A DNA stretch of 64,000 nucleotides from Oscillospiraceae bacterium (GTDB lineage Bacteria > Bacillota > Clostridia > Oscillospirales > Ruminococcaceae): the NCBI GenBank assembly GCA_025757985.1, contig CP107210.1, positions 2,914,001-2,978,000 of the forward strand, read 5' to 3'. Position numbers and translations under genes: made by a program. Below the pieces are notes generated by a model, which was not told the DNA's origin, did no database searches, and was given only the letters and a program-made list of their open reading frames with translations. The stretch's first letter is position 1; each line of letters begins with the position of its first letter. Positions 1 to 8,575 of this stretch are shown one piece after another.

Positions 1-429
1 TCCAAGCACTTTATAACGGCATTCCCGATTCCAGTTCATGAGCCTGAAGATATTTTCCACAAATTCCAAAGAGGTAATATCCTTATTCACCCAGTTTTCG
101 TCCTTCTGTCTTGCCCATTCAACAGATGCGCTGTCCTCTTCTGGGCACATAATCAGCGCAAGCCGCTTCTTGTTTGGGTGCAGAATCGGAAGAACATACT
201 TGATTCCTTCAAAAAGCCGGATGCAGGCCATATTAAATTTCATAACGCCATACTTTATGCTCACTGCTGGCTTATTCAGCATGGAAAATTGTGTACGCGG
301 CGGAAGTTCATAGCCATCGAACTTTTCGTACTCCAGTTCTCTTTTATGTTCTTTCCGTATCTGTGCAAGTTCACGAATCAAGGAGATTTCCCGAACGCTC
401 AGTTCCTGCGTCCTGCTTTTTTCTTCCAT
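1..429 (-). CDS. Block B shared-domain protein, N-terminal 143 residues (cut by window edge)
   Basis: The gene starts with ATG at 427-429, 14 bases after the recombinase stop and behind an AGGAGG site. The visible part is nearly identical to the first half of the 272-274 residue proteins at 47243 and 54514. The segment from about residue 33 onward (RTQFSMLNKPAVS...) aligns by eye with the C-terminal domain of the adjacent large recombinase. No known family is recognised. It is the fourth gene of the ATPase/pseudo-recombinase/recombinase operon. Function unknown; a DNA-binding or accessory role in recombination is a guess from context. Confidence 0.8.
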   Translation of the reverse strand, partial: MEEKSRTQELSVREISLIRELAQIRKEHKRELEYEKFDGYELPPRTQFSMLNKPAVSIKYGVMKFNMACIRLFEGIKYVLPILHPNKKRLALIMCPEEDSASVEWARQKDENWVNKDITSLEFVENIFRLMNWNRECRYKVLG

Positions 430-443
430 TCTATAAGTTCCTC

Positions 444-2267
444 CTACATCGACATCAAAAGATCATCCAGTTCACGTTGAACTTCATTTCTGCTTGGAAT
501 TGCACCAATCATGGGATTTTCTACGACTTGGCCAGATTCCATCACATCACGGGCCGTAATGCTCTGAACCCATTTACTCCGATATAACCGGCATTTCAGA
601 TTCATCGAACAATTTTCTTGTTCATACTGATTTTTCTCAGTCAAAATCCGGGACTCATCTAATTCAAAAATCAGAAATTTTGCATTTCCCTGACCCCGGC
701 AGATACCACGGCACTGGTAGCGGTAATTCATTTTCCAGTTCAACATTTGAAAGACAAGCCCAGAAAATGCTCTGGCTGAAAAAACACTATGAACGTCATT
801 GTCATCTCCCCAGTGCATCGCCGTTGAAAAGCCGTGATTGCCCTTTCGCAAAATCACGACCTGCAGAATCGGATGATAGAGCAGTTCCACATACTCGCAG
901 TCGTCCAACCGGCTATGGCAGGCCTTGCTGAAACGGATTCCATTTTTAGAAATCGTCATAACCGGGCTACTCTGGTTGATAAAGCAAGTACCTGAAACCG
1001 TCAGATATTCAGATTGACGTGCCTTTCCCAGTGTTGCCCCAGCCCTCATCTCTGCTATATCGTTCAGTTTCATCACCTCTTCCGGCAGATAGGTGCTCAG
1101 GCAAAGGCTGCGGATACTTTCAGCATTGATGCCGCTCCAGTTCGGATGGATGCCCACAAAGCCTTTCAATGCTCCCTGCCGGATTACCACAATATCCTGC
1201 ACCCCGCACTTTTTGCTGCTGGATGCCACAAGATGTGCAGCTCGTGCGATTTCTGGGGAAACAATCGCTTCGTGATGTTCCGGGACATAGGCAGAGCAGC
1301 GATTGCCGTTATTCTTCGTGACCTTGCCCAGTTTGTAATCTACCACAATGCTCTTCCTAGCTTCCAGATCACCCCAGCGGCGTTCATTTTTCATGATGTT
1401 TGCCACCATCATGCCGTTCCACTCCTGCCTACCGCGCAGGGTGCTGCGCTTTTTCTGTGTCAGCACTGCCGCAATCTGATCGTAGTTATAGCCCTGGATA
1501 AACGCCAGAAAGATAAACCGCACCGTCTTTGCTTCTTCCGGCTCGATCACCAACTGACCATCCTTAGTATGCCGATACCCCATCAGGTCAGCCACCGGGT
1601 ACTGACCTGTCATAATGCGCTGATCATACGAAAGGATCATCCGGCGGCTCTTGTTGCCCGATTCCCAATCTGCCAGAAGTGCTTGAATGTCCAAACTATA
1701 TTGGCTGCTTGGATTCAGCGTGTAGATGTTTTCCGTTTCAAAGTACACACCGATGGGATGCGCCGGGTGCATGGTTTTCAGGGCTGCAATCTGCGTCATA
1801 CAATCCGAAAAATTTCGGGCGAAGCGTGAAATACTGGCACAGATAATCAAATCCATCTTCTGGTCTTTGGCATCTCGCATCATTCGCTTAAAAGCATCCC
1901 GTTTCCGCAGCGATGTGCCGGATTTCCCCTCATCGCTGTAAATATCCTGCAGGTTCCAGTTTTCCGTTTCTGCAATCTTTTTGGTGTAATAAAGGGTCTG
2001 ATTCTCGATGGAAGAAATCTGTTCTTCACTAGATGTGCTGACACGGGCATAAACGGCTACACGCTTCAGGTCGCTGTCGTAAATCGACGGTGTCGGTTTC
2101 GCCGGACGAAAGTAGTCTTTTGCCGTTTTCTGGCCCTGTTCTGCCTGCTTATGGATTCTGTCCCGAATTTCAGCTTTTCTCTTTTCGGACTCCAAATGCC
2201 TACTCTGCCAGTCTGCTCCACACGGCAGCATGTCCACATCTTCTGCTGGGATATGTTCTACGTTCAT
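444..2267 (-). CDS. Large serine recombinase with N-terminal extension and non-standard C-terminus (block B, copy 1)
   Basis: A 607-residue protein. About 68 charged residues precede a resolvase-type catalytic domain with the motif VAVYARVS, so the catalytic serine is about S77, and the SRFARN arginine motif follows near residue 150. A 'recombinase' domain follows (about 230-370; KNERRWGD, EHHEAIVSP). The usual zinc ribbon, coiled coil and DUF4368 are missing. Instead there is a domain of about 150 residues (about 415-565) containing HPILQVVILRK and an NWKMNYRYQ segment, which recurs in the two small downstream proteins. The start overlaps the upstream gene by 4 bases, indicating translational coupling. 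Likely catalyses DNA cutting and rejoining for the element; which site it uses cannot be read from the sequence. Confidence 0.88.
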   Translation of the reverse strand: MNVEHIPAEDVDMLPCGADWQSRHLESEKRKAEIRDRIHKQAEQGQKTAKDYFRPAKPTPSIYDSDLKRVAVYARVSTSSEEQISSIENQTLYYTKKIAETENWNLQDIYSDEGKSGTSLRKRDAFKRMMRDAKDQKMDLIICASISRFARNFSDCMTQIAALKTMHPAHPIGVYFETENIYTLNPSSQYSLDIQALLADWESGNKSRRMILSYDQRIMTGQYPVADLMGYRHTKDGQLVIEPEEAKTVRFIFLAFIQGYNYDQIAAVLTQKKRSTLRGRQEWNGMMVANIMKNERRWGDLEARKSIVVDYKLGKVTKNNGNRCSAYVPEHHEAIVSPEIARAAHLVASSSKKCGVQDIVVIRQGALKGFVGIHPNWSGINAESIRSLCLSTYLPEEVMKLNDIAEMRAGATLGKARQSEYLTVSGTCFINQSSPVMTISKNGIRFSKACHSRLDDCEYVELLYHPILQVVILRKGNHGFSTAMHWGDDNDVHSVFSARAFSGLVFQMLNWKMNYRYQCRGICRGQGNAKFLIFELDESRILTEKNQYEQENCSMNLKCRLYRSKWVQSITARDVMESGQVVENPMIGAIPSRNEVQRELDDLLMSM

Positions 2268-2755
2268 TTTTCTTCAGCCTTTGTCATTTCATCTTCCAGT
2301 CGAATTCTCCACTCAAGATAATCTTTCCTTCGGATCGATGTATATTTTTCAGCCAAATCTTTCAGGCTCTGCCGCTGGTTATCAAAGTCAAGAATGGTGT
2401 CGATTCTCTGGTCATCATCGTCTGTAACAATGTCCACTCGCATCGGCAAGTCAAACAGATATTTCAACAGAAAACAGAAATCACAGGTATTTGCTGCAAT
2501 ATAGGCCCTTGTCTGCGAGAAAATCAGATTTATGGAACCATTTTTGCAATCTTTGAGCAGATGCACCATTTCCGGGCGTTTATAAATTTCCTTATTCCCT
2601 GTGATGTCAATATAGACACCAACCAGCCTTTTATCCGCATCATCCCTGAACTTTTCAGCATAGTAGGAACTGTGATAGGCCACTGCTGCATCCTTAGAGC
2701 GTTCCCACAGTTTTGCAAGTTTCACATAGCCGCCAACCTTATACTTGCGATCCAT
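2264..2755 (-). CDS. Serine-recombinase-like protein lacking the catalytic serine (pseudo-recombinase, copy 1)
   Basis: A 163-residue protein. Aligned by eye with the catalytic domain of the adjacent recombinase: KVGGYVKLAK corresponds to RVAVYARVST, placing alanine (about A14) where the nucleophilic serine should be. VGVYIDITGNKEIYKRPEM corresponds to the Y-DEG-SG-R segment, and FSQTRAYIAAN corresponds to ASISRFARN, so the second arginine is also lost. There is no recombinase or DNA-binding domain after it. It overlaps the ATPase gene by 17 bases and the recombinase by 4. It may be a regulatory or structural subunit. The fold call is inference from a hand alignment. Confidence 0.68.
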   Translation of the reverse strand: MDRKYKVGGYVKLAKLWERSKDAAVAYHSSYYAEKFRDDADKRLVGVYIDITGNKEIYKRPEMVHLLKDCKNGSINLIFSQTRAYIAANTCDFCFLLKYLFDLPMRVDIVTDDDDQRIDTILDFDNQRQSLKDLAEKYTSIRRKDYLEWRIRLEDEMTKAEEK

Positions 2756-3728
2756 TCATAGCACCTTCTTCCAGCTGAACGCTCCAATACCATTTCCGCT
2801 TTTTCTGATAGCAGTGGATTCCCATTTCTGTTTTTACCATCCGTGCAACTCGTTTGCTGACCCCCTCATTGTCCAGACGGCAATAAATTTCATTCGCGCT
2901 CATATCACCTTTTTCAAGAAAATGCTTGATCCAGTAGGCAGCTTTCTGTTGCTCTGTATCAAATTTAGGTTCGGCGTCCGGCTGTTGTTTTTCAAAAAGC
3001 TGTGGCCTGCATTCCAGCCATCGAAAGCCCTTGTCGGCAGAAATGGAAAAGCGGATGTCTTCTGCCGTAGGCGCAAGACTGTTTTTGATTTGATGTACGA
3101 TTCTTATATCAGGATTCTCGGTATCTCGCTCCACCTGCAGGACGCTTCGTGCTGCTGCCACAACATCAATACTGCCAAGGCTGCGGTACAGCCCTTTGGA
3201 ACCTTCTTTTTTGTTGAGGTGTCCAATCAAAACAATAGCGCAGTCGTAACCAGCAGCCCACATTCCAAGGCGGCGCATGAGTTTCCGCGCTCTGCCTGCA
3301 ATTTGCAAATCCGAATCGCTGCCAAGATAAGCCTGAATCGGATCGATCACGACCAATCGAGGCCGAAATTCAATGATTGCCTGACGGATGCGCTCATCGT
3401 CCAATGTAAGGCCGTTATAAACTTCTTCGTTGATGAAAGCAATCTTCCTGCAGTCTGCTCCGCAGCGTTCCAAGCGGGGCTTAATCGTGTCTGAAACACC
3501 ATCCTCTGAGCACTGATAAATCACTTTTTGCGGCGTACCAACTTTGCATCCGTCCGGGGTCTTACCTCCTGTTGAAAGTTCCGCAATCAGATTCATCATC
3601 ATGGTAGATTTTCCATCGCCGGGATCACCCTGCAGAAGTGTGATTTTCCCGATTGCAATAAAGGGATACCACAGCCACCGTACATCCGTTGACTGAACTT
3701 CGCTATACAGTGTCAGCAGCCGTTCCAT
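2739..3728 (-). CDS. RepA-like hexameric AAA ATPase/helicase (block B, copy 1)
   Basis: A 329-residue RecA-fold ATPase of the AAA_25/RepA type. The Walker A motif GDPGDGKST lies near residues 35-43, and Walker B is RLVVIDPIQAYLG near 125-137. LIGHLNKKEGSKG resembles the RecA/DnaB family sensor region. A C-terminal winged-helix-like tail begins about residue 265 (MSANEIYCRLDNEGVSKRVARMV). It probably acts as the helicase loaded on element DNA, analogous in role to plasmid RepA or to helicases that accompany serine recombinases in SCC elements; the analogy is inference. It is the first gene of the block B operon and is preceded by a paired palindrome. Confidence 0.85.
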   Translation of the reverse strand: MERLLTLYSEVQSTDVRWLWYPFIAIGKITLLQGDPGDGKSTMMMNLIAELSTGGKTPDGCKVGTPQKVIYQCSEDGVSDTIKPRLERCGADCRKIAFINEEVYNGLTLDDERIRQAIIEFRPRLVVIDPIQAYLGSDSDLQIAGRARKLMRRLGMWAAGYDCAIVLIGHLNKKEGSKGLYRSLGSIDVVAAARSVLQVERDTENPDIRIVHQIKNSLAPTAEDIRFSISADKGFRWLECRPQLFEKQQPDAEPKFDTEQQKAAYWIKHFLEKGDMSANEIYCRLDNEGVSKRVARMVKTEMGIHCYQKKRKWYWSVQLEEGAMNGSQV

Positions 3729-3772
3729 TTCGTTTTCCCCACTTTATTTTCGCAGCTTGATTTCATGCTTCT

Positions 3773-3850
3773 ATTATACTCTTATCAGATGATTTTTTTC
3801 TGTGAAGTGGCACTTCACATGTGCAGCAAATTGTGATGTAACACTTCACA
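3773..3850 (-). promoter_or_regulatory. Promoter and paired operator palindromes of the copy 1 ATPase operon
   Basis: Reading the minus strand, a TATAAT -10 box (3773-3778) lies about 45 bases upstream of the ATPase start. Just upstream is a perfect 19-bp palindrome, TGTGAAGTGGCACTTCACA (3801-3819), and an imperfect partner at 3832-3850 (TGTGATGTA/CACTTCACA). Their centres are 31 bp apart, three helical turns. The same arrangement with other half-sites occurs in copies 2 and 3. Likely repressor operators or initiator sites. Confidence 0.75.
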
Positions 3851-3937
3851 AAATTGCCTCAGAACACACGACCGCTAGGGGTGGCCCCGCCAAATTCTGA
3901 GCCACATTTTCATCATTTTCTCTATACAAATGAAAGT

Positions 3938-3984
3938 ATATCCGTTAACTGAACCCCGCTGTACAGCGTCAGTAACTTTTTCAC
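3938..3984 (-). pseudogene. Remnant of a second ATPase gene 5' end
   Basis: The minus strand from 3984 begins with GTG and encodes about 15 residues resembling the ATPase N-terminus (KLLTLYSGVQLTD versus RLLTLYSEVQSTD), then the match ends. Upstream of it (4030s) is a matching -10 region (GTATAATAAAA on the minus strand). This is a leftover ATPase start belonging to a different element version, fused next to the functional one. Confidence 0.7.
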
Positions 3985-4055
3985 TTCGTTCTCACTCACA
4001 TTATCGTGCTGTTCAATTTTATGGTTTTATTATACACCTGTCAGATAATTTTTCT

Positions 4056-4103
4056 GTGACCCAGCAGGTCACTTGTTCCTTAAAATGTGACCTACTGGGT
4101 CAC
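4056..4103. promoter_or_regulatory. Second paired palindrome in copy 1 (GTGACC half-sites)
   Basis: GTGACCCAGCAGGTCAC (4056-4072) and GTGACCTACTGGGTCAC (4087-4103) have centres 31 bp apart, as in the other pairs. It lies upstream of the ATPase remnant and about 150 bases before the Xre gene at 4255, so it is probably the native operator of that Xre protein. Confidence 0.75.
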
Positions 4104-4254
4104 ATTTTGGCCTCAGAAGCCATCTCTGCTAGAGGGGAAAAACGAAAATTCTGACTTCTATGTTGGCTGCTCTTTTCGTTCTTCTTGATTCGTTTTTTCA
4201 TAGGCCAGATAATAAAAGTACTCTTATGCGGGCATTCGAAAGGAAGATTTACTT

Positions 4255-4599
4255 ATGTCCGTCAATTATGTTGCTTTGGGAAAACGTATTGGTTATTTCA
4301 GAATGCAGTGTGGCAATATCACCCAGGAAGGCTTAGCCTCTAAAATCAATCGCAGTCGTGAATTTCTGGCCAAAATTGAAAAAGGCACAGAACACCCCAG
4401 CGTTGCCACTCTGGTCGATATTGCCGACGCCCTCTGCATTTCCGTTGATGATTTGTTGATAGACAGTCTTCACTATTCCGTTTCAACTTCCAACACCGAA
4501 TTGCATCGTCTGTTATTGGACTGCAACGAAACTGAACAGGAAATCATTATCCACACGGCGAGTGAGTTAAAGGCCACTCTTGTCAGCCTTGGAATTTAA
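4255..4599 (+). CDS. Xre-family HTH transcriptional regulator (copy 1)
   Basis: A 114-residue protein with an N-terminal helix-turn-helix of the Xre/Cro type (about residues 9-65; TQEGLASKINRSREFLAKIEKG). The C-terminal tail of about 40 residues is shared with the copy 2 homologue (LLLDCNETEQ...LKATLVSLG). A GAAAGGAAG ribosome site precedes ATG. It is divergent from the ATPase operon and faces the paired palindromes, so it is the likely repressor. The recognition helix (SREFLAK) differs from copy 2 (SREYIVQ), in line with the different operators. Confidence 0.85.
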   Translation: MSVNYVALGKRIGYFRMQCGNITQEGLASKINRSREFLAKIEKGTEHPSVATLVDIADALCISVDDLLIDSLHYSVSTSNTELHRLLLDCNETEQEIIIHTASELKATLVSLGI

Positions 4600-4631
4600 C
4601 ATCCATCCGTATTAAAATCACAAAATAAAAA

Positions 4632-4696
4632 GGCCCGCATAAGTCGCAGACGCACCCTCGAATCATCTTGGGTGCTGTCTGTGGTTTATGCGAGCC
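4632..4696. terminator. Large imperfect hairpin between Xre and the neighbouring convergent gene (copy 1)
   Basis: Arms of about 26 bases (GGCCCGCATAAGTCGCAGAC... and ...GTCTGTGGTTTATGCGAGCC) surround a 12-base loop, followed by a T-rich stretch. Xre and the upstream minus-strand genes converge on it, so it most likely ends transcription in both directions. The same hairpin with diverged arms is at 43231-43295. The arm motif CTTATGCGGGC also occurs just upstream of Xre (about 4224). Confidence 0.65.
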
Positions 4697-4772
4697 TCTC
4701 TTATAATTCTTTTTCTGTATTTTAACTCATTTTAAGTTATAATACAGAATTCAAGTTAAGATTTGTTGTGAA

Positions 4773-6440
4773 TCACTTTTTCTTTACCATGCAGCGCTTT
4801 TTAAAGAACGAAATACCGTAGCAAAGAATCTGATCGTAATCATCCTCATACTCCTTTGCATACATCCGATCATCAATTTGCTGCAAGGCTATATCGCATT
4901 CACTTTCCAGATTTTCCAAACCCTTCGTGTACTTTGCTTCAAAGATTGCAACGCGGGCATTGATGGAATCGTAAACGACCACATCACTTCGGCCTTCTCC
5001 ATGCTCCTTATTGGAATCCACCATATATCCGGCACCTGTGAAGATGCCCGCAAGGAAAGCATGATAGAAGTCTTCCCGGTAGTCATGGTAGCTAATGGTG
5101 CGCCGGAGCAGAGCATTCATTTCCTTGGTAATGCCCTCGCTATCACCGTTCCAGACTGCATCGAACAAAGCATTTCGATTCCACTTCTTCGTACTGTCAT
5201 CGAACCATTTGATGACTGTTGTTTCAAAAATCTCTTTGATTTCTGCGTTCGGAATCATAAGGGCAACCATGCCATCCGGCAACTCACCCTTATAATCTTC
5301 TTCACGCGCCTTGGTTAAGTACCCTGTCAGGTACAGCGTACTCCAAAGATTGTCTTCTGAGGAATGTAGATAATCATAGGTCAGGTTTTCATCCACACGC
5401 TGAACGATGCAGCCACCAGCCATCAGCGTTTCAAGTTTATTTGTGATGGTACTGCCTGCATAGTCAATAAAGGAACGGATGATGGCATTATCGCTGGTGT
5501 TTTTCCAGTAGCTGATAGGCTTAGCTTTCGGATTGCGCTGCAGTTCCAGCAAATAATTCATTACATCCCACGGGCAGTAAACATCAAAGGCTCCGAAATG
5601 GTATCCATCATACCATTTCTTGATGCTCTCAGCCTGCGTTGTCAAGTCAGCATCCTTTAGCAACAGGTCAACCTCACTCTGTACAAATCCGAAATACTCG
5701 TTCAGACGAGAATTTGTGATAGTATCCGATACAAAATTATTTGTTCCCGTAAAAATGCTTTCTTTCGCAATCTTTAAGCAGCCCGTAACAACTGCAAACT
5801 GAAGTGCTTGATTGTCTTTTAGAGCCTGCATCAAGCCTTTCATAACATCGAGCATTTCATTATAATAACCGTTGTTATTCGCTTTTGCTACAGGGACATC
5901 ATACTCGTCTATAAGAAGAATTACAGGCTTTGCATAATAGCTCTGCATCATCGTTGTCAAAAGCATAAGGCTGTTCTTAACTTCTTTTATAGAACCATTG
6001 CCATGTGCAAGATGCTCAAACGCTGTTTTTTGGAATTCTGTAACACTTTTACTATCAAGCAAATAAAGATGTTTGTTGTACAAATCCGCTATCACCATTG
6101 TGAGCATATCGTATGCCCCAGTAAAATCCAGACCGTCTACCTGTCGGAATGAAACAAAGACTGTCGGATACTGGTTCATCCACTCATCACATAATACCTG
6201 ATGCTCTGCAATTTCCAGCCCATCAAACAGTTCTTTGCTGTCTTTACGGATGTCAAAGAAGCTTTCTAACATACTCATGCCAAGCGTCTTACCGAAACGC
6301 CGTGGTCGAGTGATAAGTGTCACTTCTGCTTTTTCGTCCAAAATTTCCGCAATCAGGCCAGATTTGTCAATATAATAAAACCCACCGTTCCGAATCTTCT
6401 CAAAGTCCGAAATACCAACTGGGATGTTCAATTTTTTCAT
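4773..6440 (-). CDS. AAA-ATPase-like / PD-(D/E)XK nuclease family protein (cargo)
   Basis: A 555-residue protein from the ATG at 6440, which has AAAGGAG 8 bases upstream; the longer frame to 6470 lacks such a site. The N-terminal half matches the AAA-ATPase_like family: IPVGISDFEKIR, YYIDKSGLI, and TRPRRFGKTLGMSM as a P-loop variant, then VILLIDEYDVP as Walker B. The C-terminal part matches the PD-(D/E)XK_9 nuclease-like domain (EGRSDVVVYDS...VAIFEAKY). Such proteins are very common in gut Clostridia and Bacteroidetes, and their function is largely unproven. It sits between SR3 and the hairpin, a slot that is empty in copy 2, so it is an insertion specific to copy 1. Confidence 0.85.
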   Translation of the reverse strand: MKKLNIPVGISDFEKIRNGGFYYIDKSGLIAEILDEKAEVTLITRPRRFGKTLGMSMLESFFDIRKDSKELFDGLEIAEHQVLCDEWMNQYPTVFVSFRQVDGLDFTGAYDMLTMVIADLYNKHLYLLDSKSVTEFQKTAFEHLAHGNGSIKEVKNSLMLLTTMMQSYYAKPVILLIDEYDVPVAKANNNGYYNEMLDVMKGLMQALKDNQALQFAVVTGCLKIAKESIFTGTNNFVSDTITNSRLNEYFGFVQSEVDLLLKDADLTTQAESIKKWYDGYHFGAFDVYCPWDVMNYLLELQRNPKAKPISYWKNTSDNAIIRSFIDYAGSTITNKLETLMAGGCIVQRVDENLTYDYLHSSEDNLWSTLYLTGYLTKAREEDYKGELPDGMVALMIPNAEIKEIFETTVIKWFDDSTKKWNRNALFDAVWNGDSEGITKEMNALLRRTISYHDYREDFYHAFLAGIFTGAGYMVDSNKEHGEGRSDVVVYDSINARVAIFEAKYTKGLENLESECDIALQQIDDRMYAKEYEDDYDQILCYGISFFKKRCMVKKK

Positions 6441-6554
6441 CTCTGCTGCTCCTTTCGCGTAGCCACACACAGACTTTTTATTGCTTCTATGATACCATGA
6501 ATCTCATGTTCTTACAAGAAAAACTCTGCTTACTGCATTGATTCTGGCTACGAC

Positions 6555-8165
6555 TCATTCGGCATAGTCTGCCAACACATTTTCAAATGTAAAATGAATT
6601 TTCACATGTTCATCGTTGAAAACCTCGATGCGGTCAATAAAAGTTTCTACCACATTCTGTGATAGGTACATCACATCGCCTGCTTCTTCTACAGTACTCA
6701 TGACAGTCTGCAAATGATCGGTGTCCCTCTTCACAGGCTGGAAAGCTTGATTTTTCTCGGTACGCAGCCTTTGAATCTGCTCCATCTTTTCATCTTCCTG
6801 CACTCTGTAGGCATCTCTCTGCCGGATGAACTCTTCCTTACTCATATTCCCGTCGGCGTATTGCTCATACAGTGCAACGCGCTGTTTTACAATCTCTGCC
6901 TTTTCTGCACTCAGCTTTTCTTCCTGCCGTTCCAGTGCGGAAAAGCAAATCAACGCCTTGCGTTCCCGCTCGTGCAGGATTTCCAGTACATACTCTGCCT
7001 GCTTTATCTGCGCTGTCAGCGCGTTTCGGATAATCTCTTCCAGTACTTTCTCAGAGATTGGGATTCGCTTGCAGGGACTGTCCGCCGCTGTGGCTGAAAA
7101 TCTGCAGTTAAACGAGGGGCCAAGCTTCTTGAGTACACGATATTTCATCAGCTTCTGGCAGTAGCCGCAATAGACCTTGCCTTTCAAGGGATACTGGTGT
7201 TTTGTGTAGTTCCCGGCCTGATGCTTCCCATGCTGCAGCATAATAACCTTTTGTGCTTGTTCAAATTCCTCCGGGGTCACAATGGCGGCATGACTGTCCT
7301 CAATTCGTACCTGCTGTTCCAAGGGAGCGCGCAGGACCCGATGCTTACAGGGAACCGGCATAATAAATTTCGCGCCCACATAGGTTCCCTTATACTTCTC
7401 ATTTTTCAGAACATGGTAAACCGTTCCACTTGTCCAATGGCTGCGCTGCAGATCCCATGCTTTCTGCTCGCTGTACACATGGCTTTCCGCCACATGATAC
7501 GCTGCCGGAGTTGGAATCTGCTTTTCATTCAGGATTTTTGCGATGGTGCCTGTTCTGTTGCCCTGCAATGCCAGTTCAAAGATCAACCGCACATATCGAC
7601 TGGCTACCGGGTCGAGGATCAGCTTATGGCAATCGCTCGGGTCCGGCAGGAATCCAAACGGGCGGTATCCTCCGAGATACATTCCTTTTTTCTGCATCAC
7701 ATGGTCTGCTGCTGCGATTTTAGCGGAGAGGTCCCGGCTGTAGGATGCGTTGATGATGTTCTTAATGGCTACTTCCAGTCCACATACATCGTTTCTGATC
7801 TGCATTCCACTGTCGTAACCATCGTTGACGGAGATGAAGCGAACGCCCAGCAACGGGAAGATTCGCTCCATATAATCGCCTGCTTCGATATAGTCACGGG
7901 CGAACCGGGAAAAGTCCTTTACGATAATTGTTTTCACCTTTCCGTCCTGTGCATCTTGAATTAGCCGCTGAAACGCAGGACGGCTTGTAGATGTGCCGGA
8001 GTAGCCATCGTCCACATACTCCTGACGCGGCTCTGTTGCCAGTTCGGGGCGGGCCATGATGTACCCCTCTACCAGTCCGCGCTGGCCCTGAATGCTGTTG
8101 CTCTCGGTCTTATCTGTTCCCACATCCTCGTCCGCAAGAGAGAGCCGGTAATAGGTTCCGATCAT
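6555..8165 (-). CDS. Large serine recombinase SR3 (copy 1)
   Basis: A 536-residue protein from the ATG at 8165, 7 bases after the TnpV stop; a TTG start at 8186 is possible but has no better ribosome site. The catalytic domain begins almost at residue 1 (MIGTYYRLSL, catalytic S9) with the SRFARD arginine motif near residue 92. The recombinase domain (about 165-290) is followed by a zinc ribbon (VYCGYCQKL ... FNCRFS), a coiled coil (about 390-465) and a C-terminal DUF4368-like strand pair (VVETFIDRIEVFND). It is the last gene of the SR1-SR2-TnpV-SR3 set. Confidence 0.92.
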   Translation of the reverse strand: MIGTYYRLSLADEDVGTDKTESNSIQGQRGLVEGYIMARPELATEPRQEYVDDGYSGTSTSRPAFQRLIQDAQDGKVKTIIVKDFSRFARDYIEAGDYMERIFPLLGVRFISVNDGYDSGMQIRNDVCGLEVAIKNIINASYSRDLSAKIAAADHVMQKKGMYLGGYRPFGFLPDPSDCHKLILDPVASRYVRLIFELALQGNRTGTIAKILNEKQIPTPAAYHVAESHVYSEQKAWDLQRSHWTSGTVYHVLKNEKYKGTYVGAKFIMPVPCKHRVLRAPLEQQVRIEDSHAAIVTPEEFEQAQKVIMLQHGKHQAGNYTKHQYPLKGKVYCGYCQKLMKYRVLKKLGPSFNCRFSATAADSPCKRIPISEKVLEEIIRNALTAQIKQAEYVLEILHERERKALICFSALERQEEKLSAEKAEIVKQRVALYEQYADGNMSKEEFIRQRDAYRVQEDEKMEQIQRLRTEKNQAFQPVKRDTDHLQTVMSTVEEAGDVMYLSQNVVETFIDRIEVFNDEHVKIHFTFENVLADYAE

Positions 8166-8172
8166 CTGCTGC

Positions 8173-8556
8173 TCACCGCCTTTCAAACGTATAGATCAAT
8201 TCTGCCTTTACAATCTCCGCAGCACGATTTTCCAGATTATTCATACGGCGTACCCATTCCATCTGGTTCTCTTCTTTCAGTTTTTCCGATACGTGCTCCC
8301 GCCGGCTCAGCTGCTCGATCAAAACCTCATATCGTTCCACTGCCTGCTCTTCCACATTTGCTAAAACAGTATCCAGTTTTCCGCTCAGCAGCAAGCTCTG
8401 GTAATAGGCTGGTTTTCGCAGTTTCAGGTACGCCTTGTGTAGCATCCCCCAGCGGCCAATCGGACGGGTCCGTGGCAGTTTCAAGGCTGGCAGATAATAA
8501 TCACCCACCAAAGCATATTCCATTCCTGTCCGGGCATCATAGATTTTCTCTTTCAT
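8173..8556 (-). CDS. TnpV-like transposon protein (copy 1)
   Basis: A 127-residue protein resembling TnpV of Tn4451-type elements (KIYDARTGMEYALVGDYYLPAL, GRWGMLHKAYLK, then a charged helical tail). ATG at 8556 is used in all three copies and has AAGGAG upstream. It lies between SR2 and SR3, as in the other copies. No catalytic motif is visible. The role of TnpV proteins is not established; position suggests an accessory to the recombinases. Confidence 0.82.
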   Translation of the reverse strand: MKEKIYDARTGMEYALVGDYYLPALKLPRTRPIGRWGMLHKAYLKLRKPAYYQSLLLSGKLDTVLANVEEQAVERYEVLIEQLSRREHVSEKLKEENQMEWVRRMNNLENRAAEIVKAELIYTFERR

Positions 8557-8575
8557 TGTCTGTTCTCCTTTTTCA

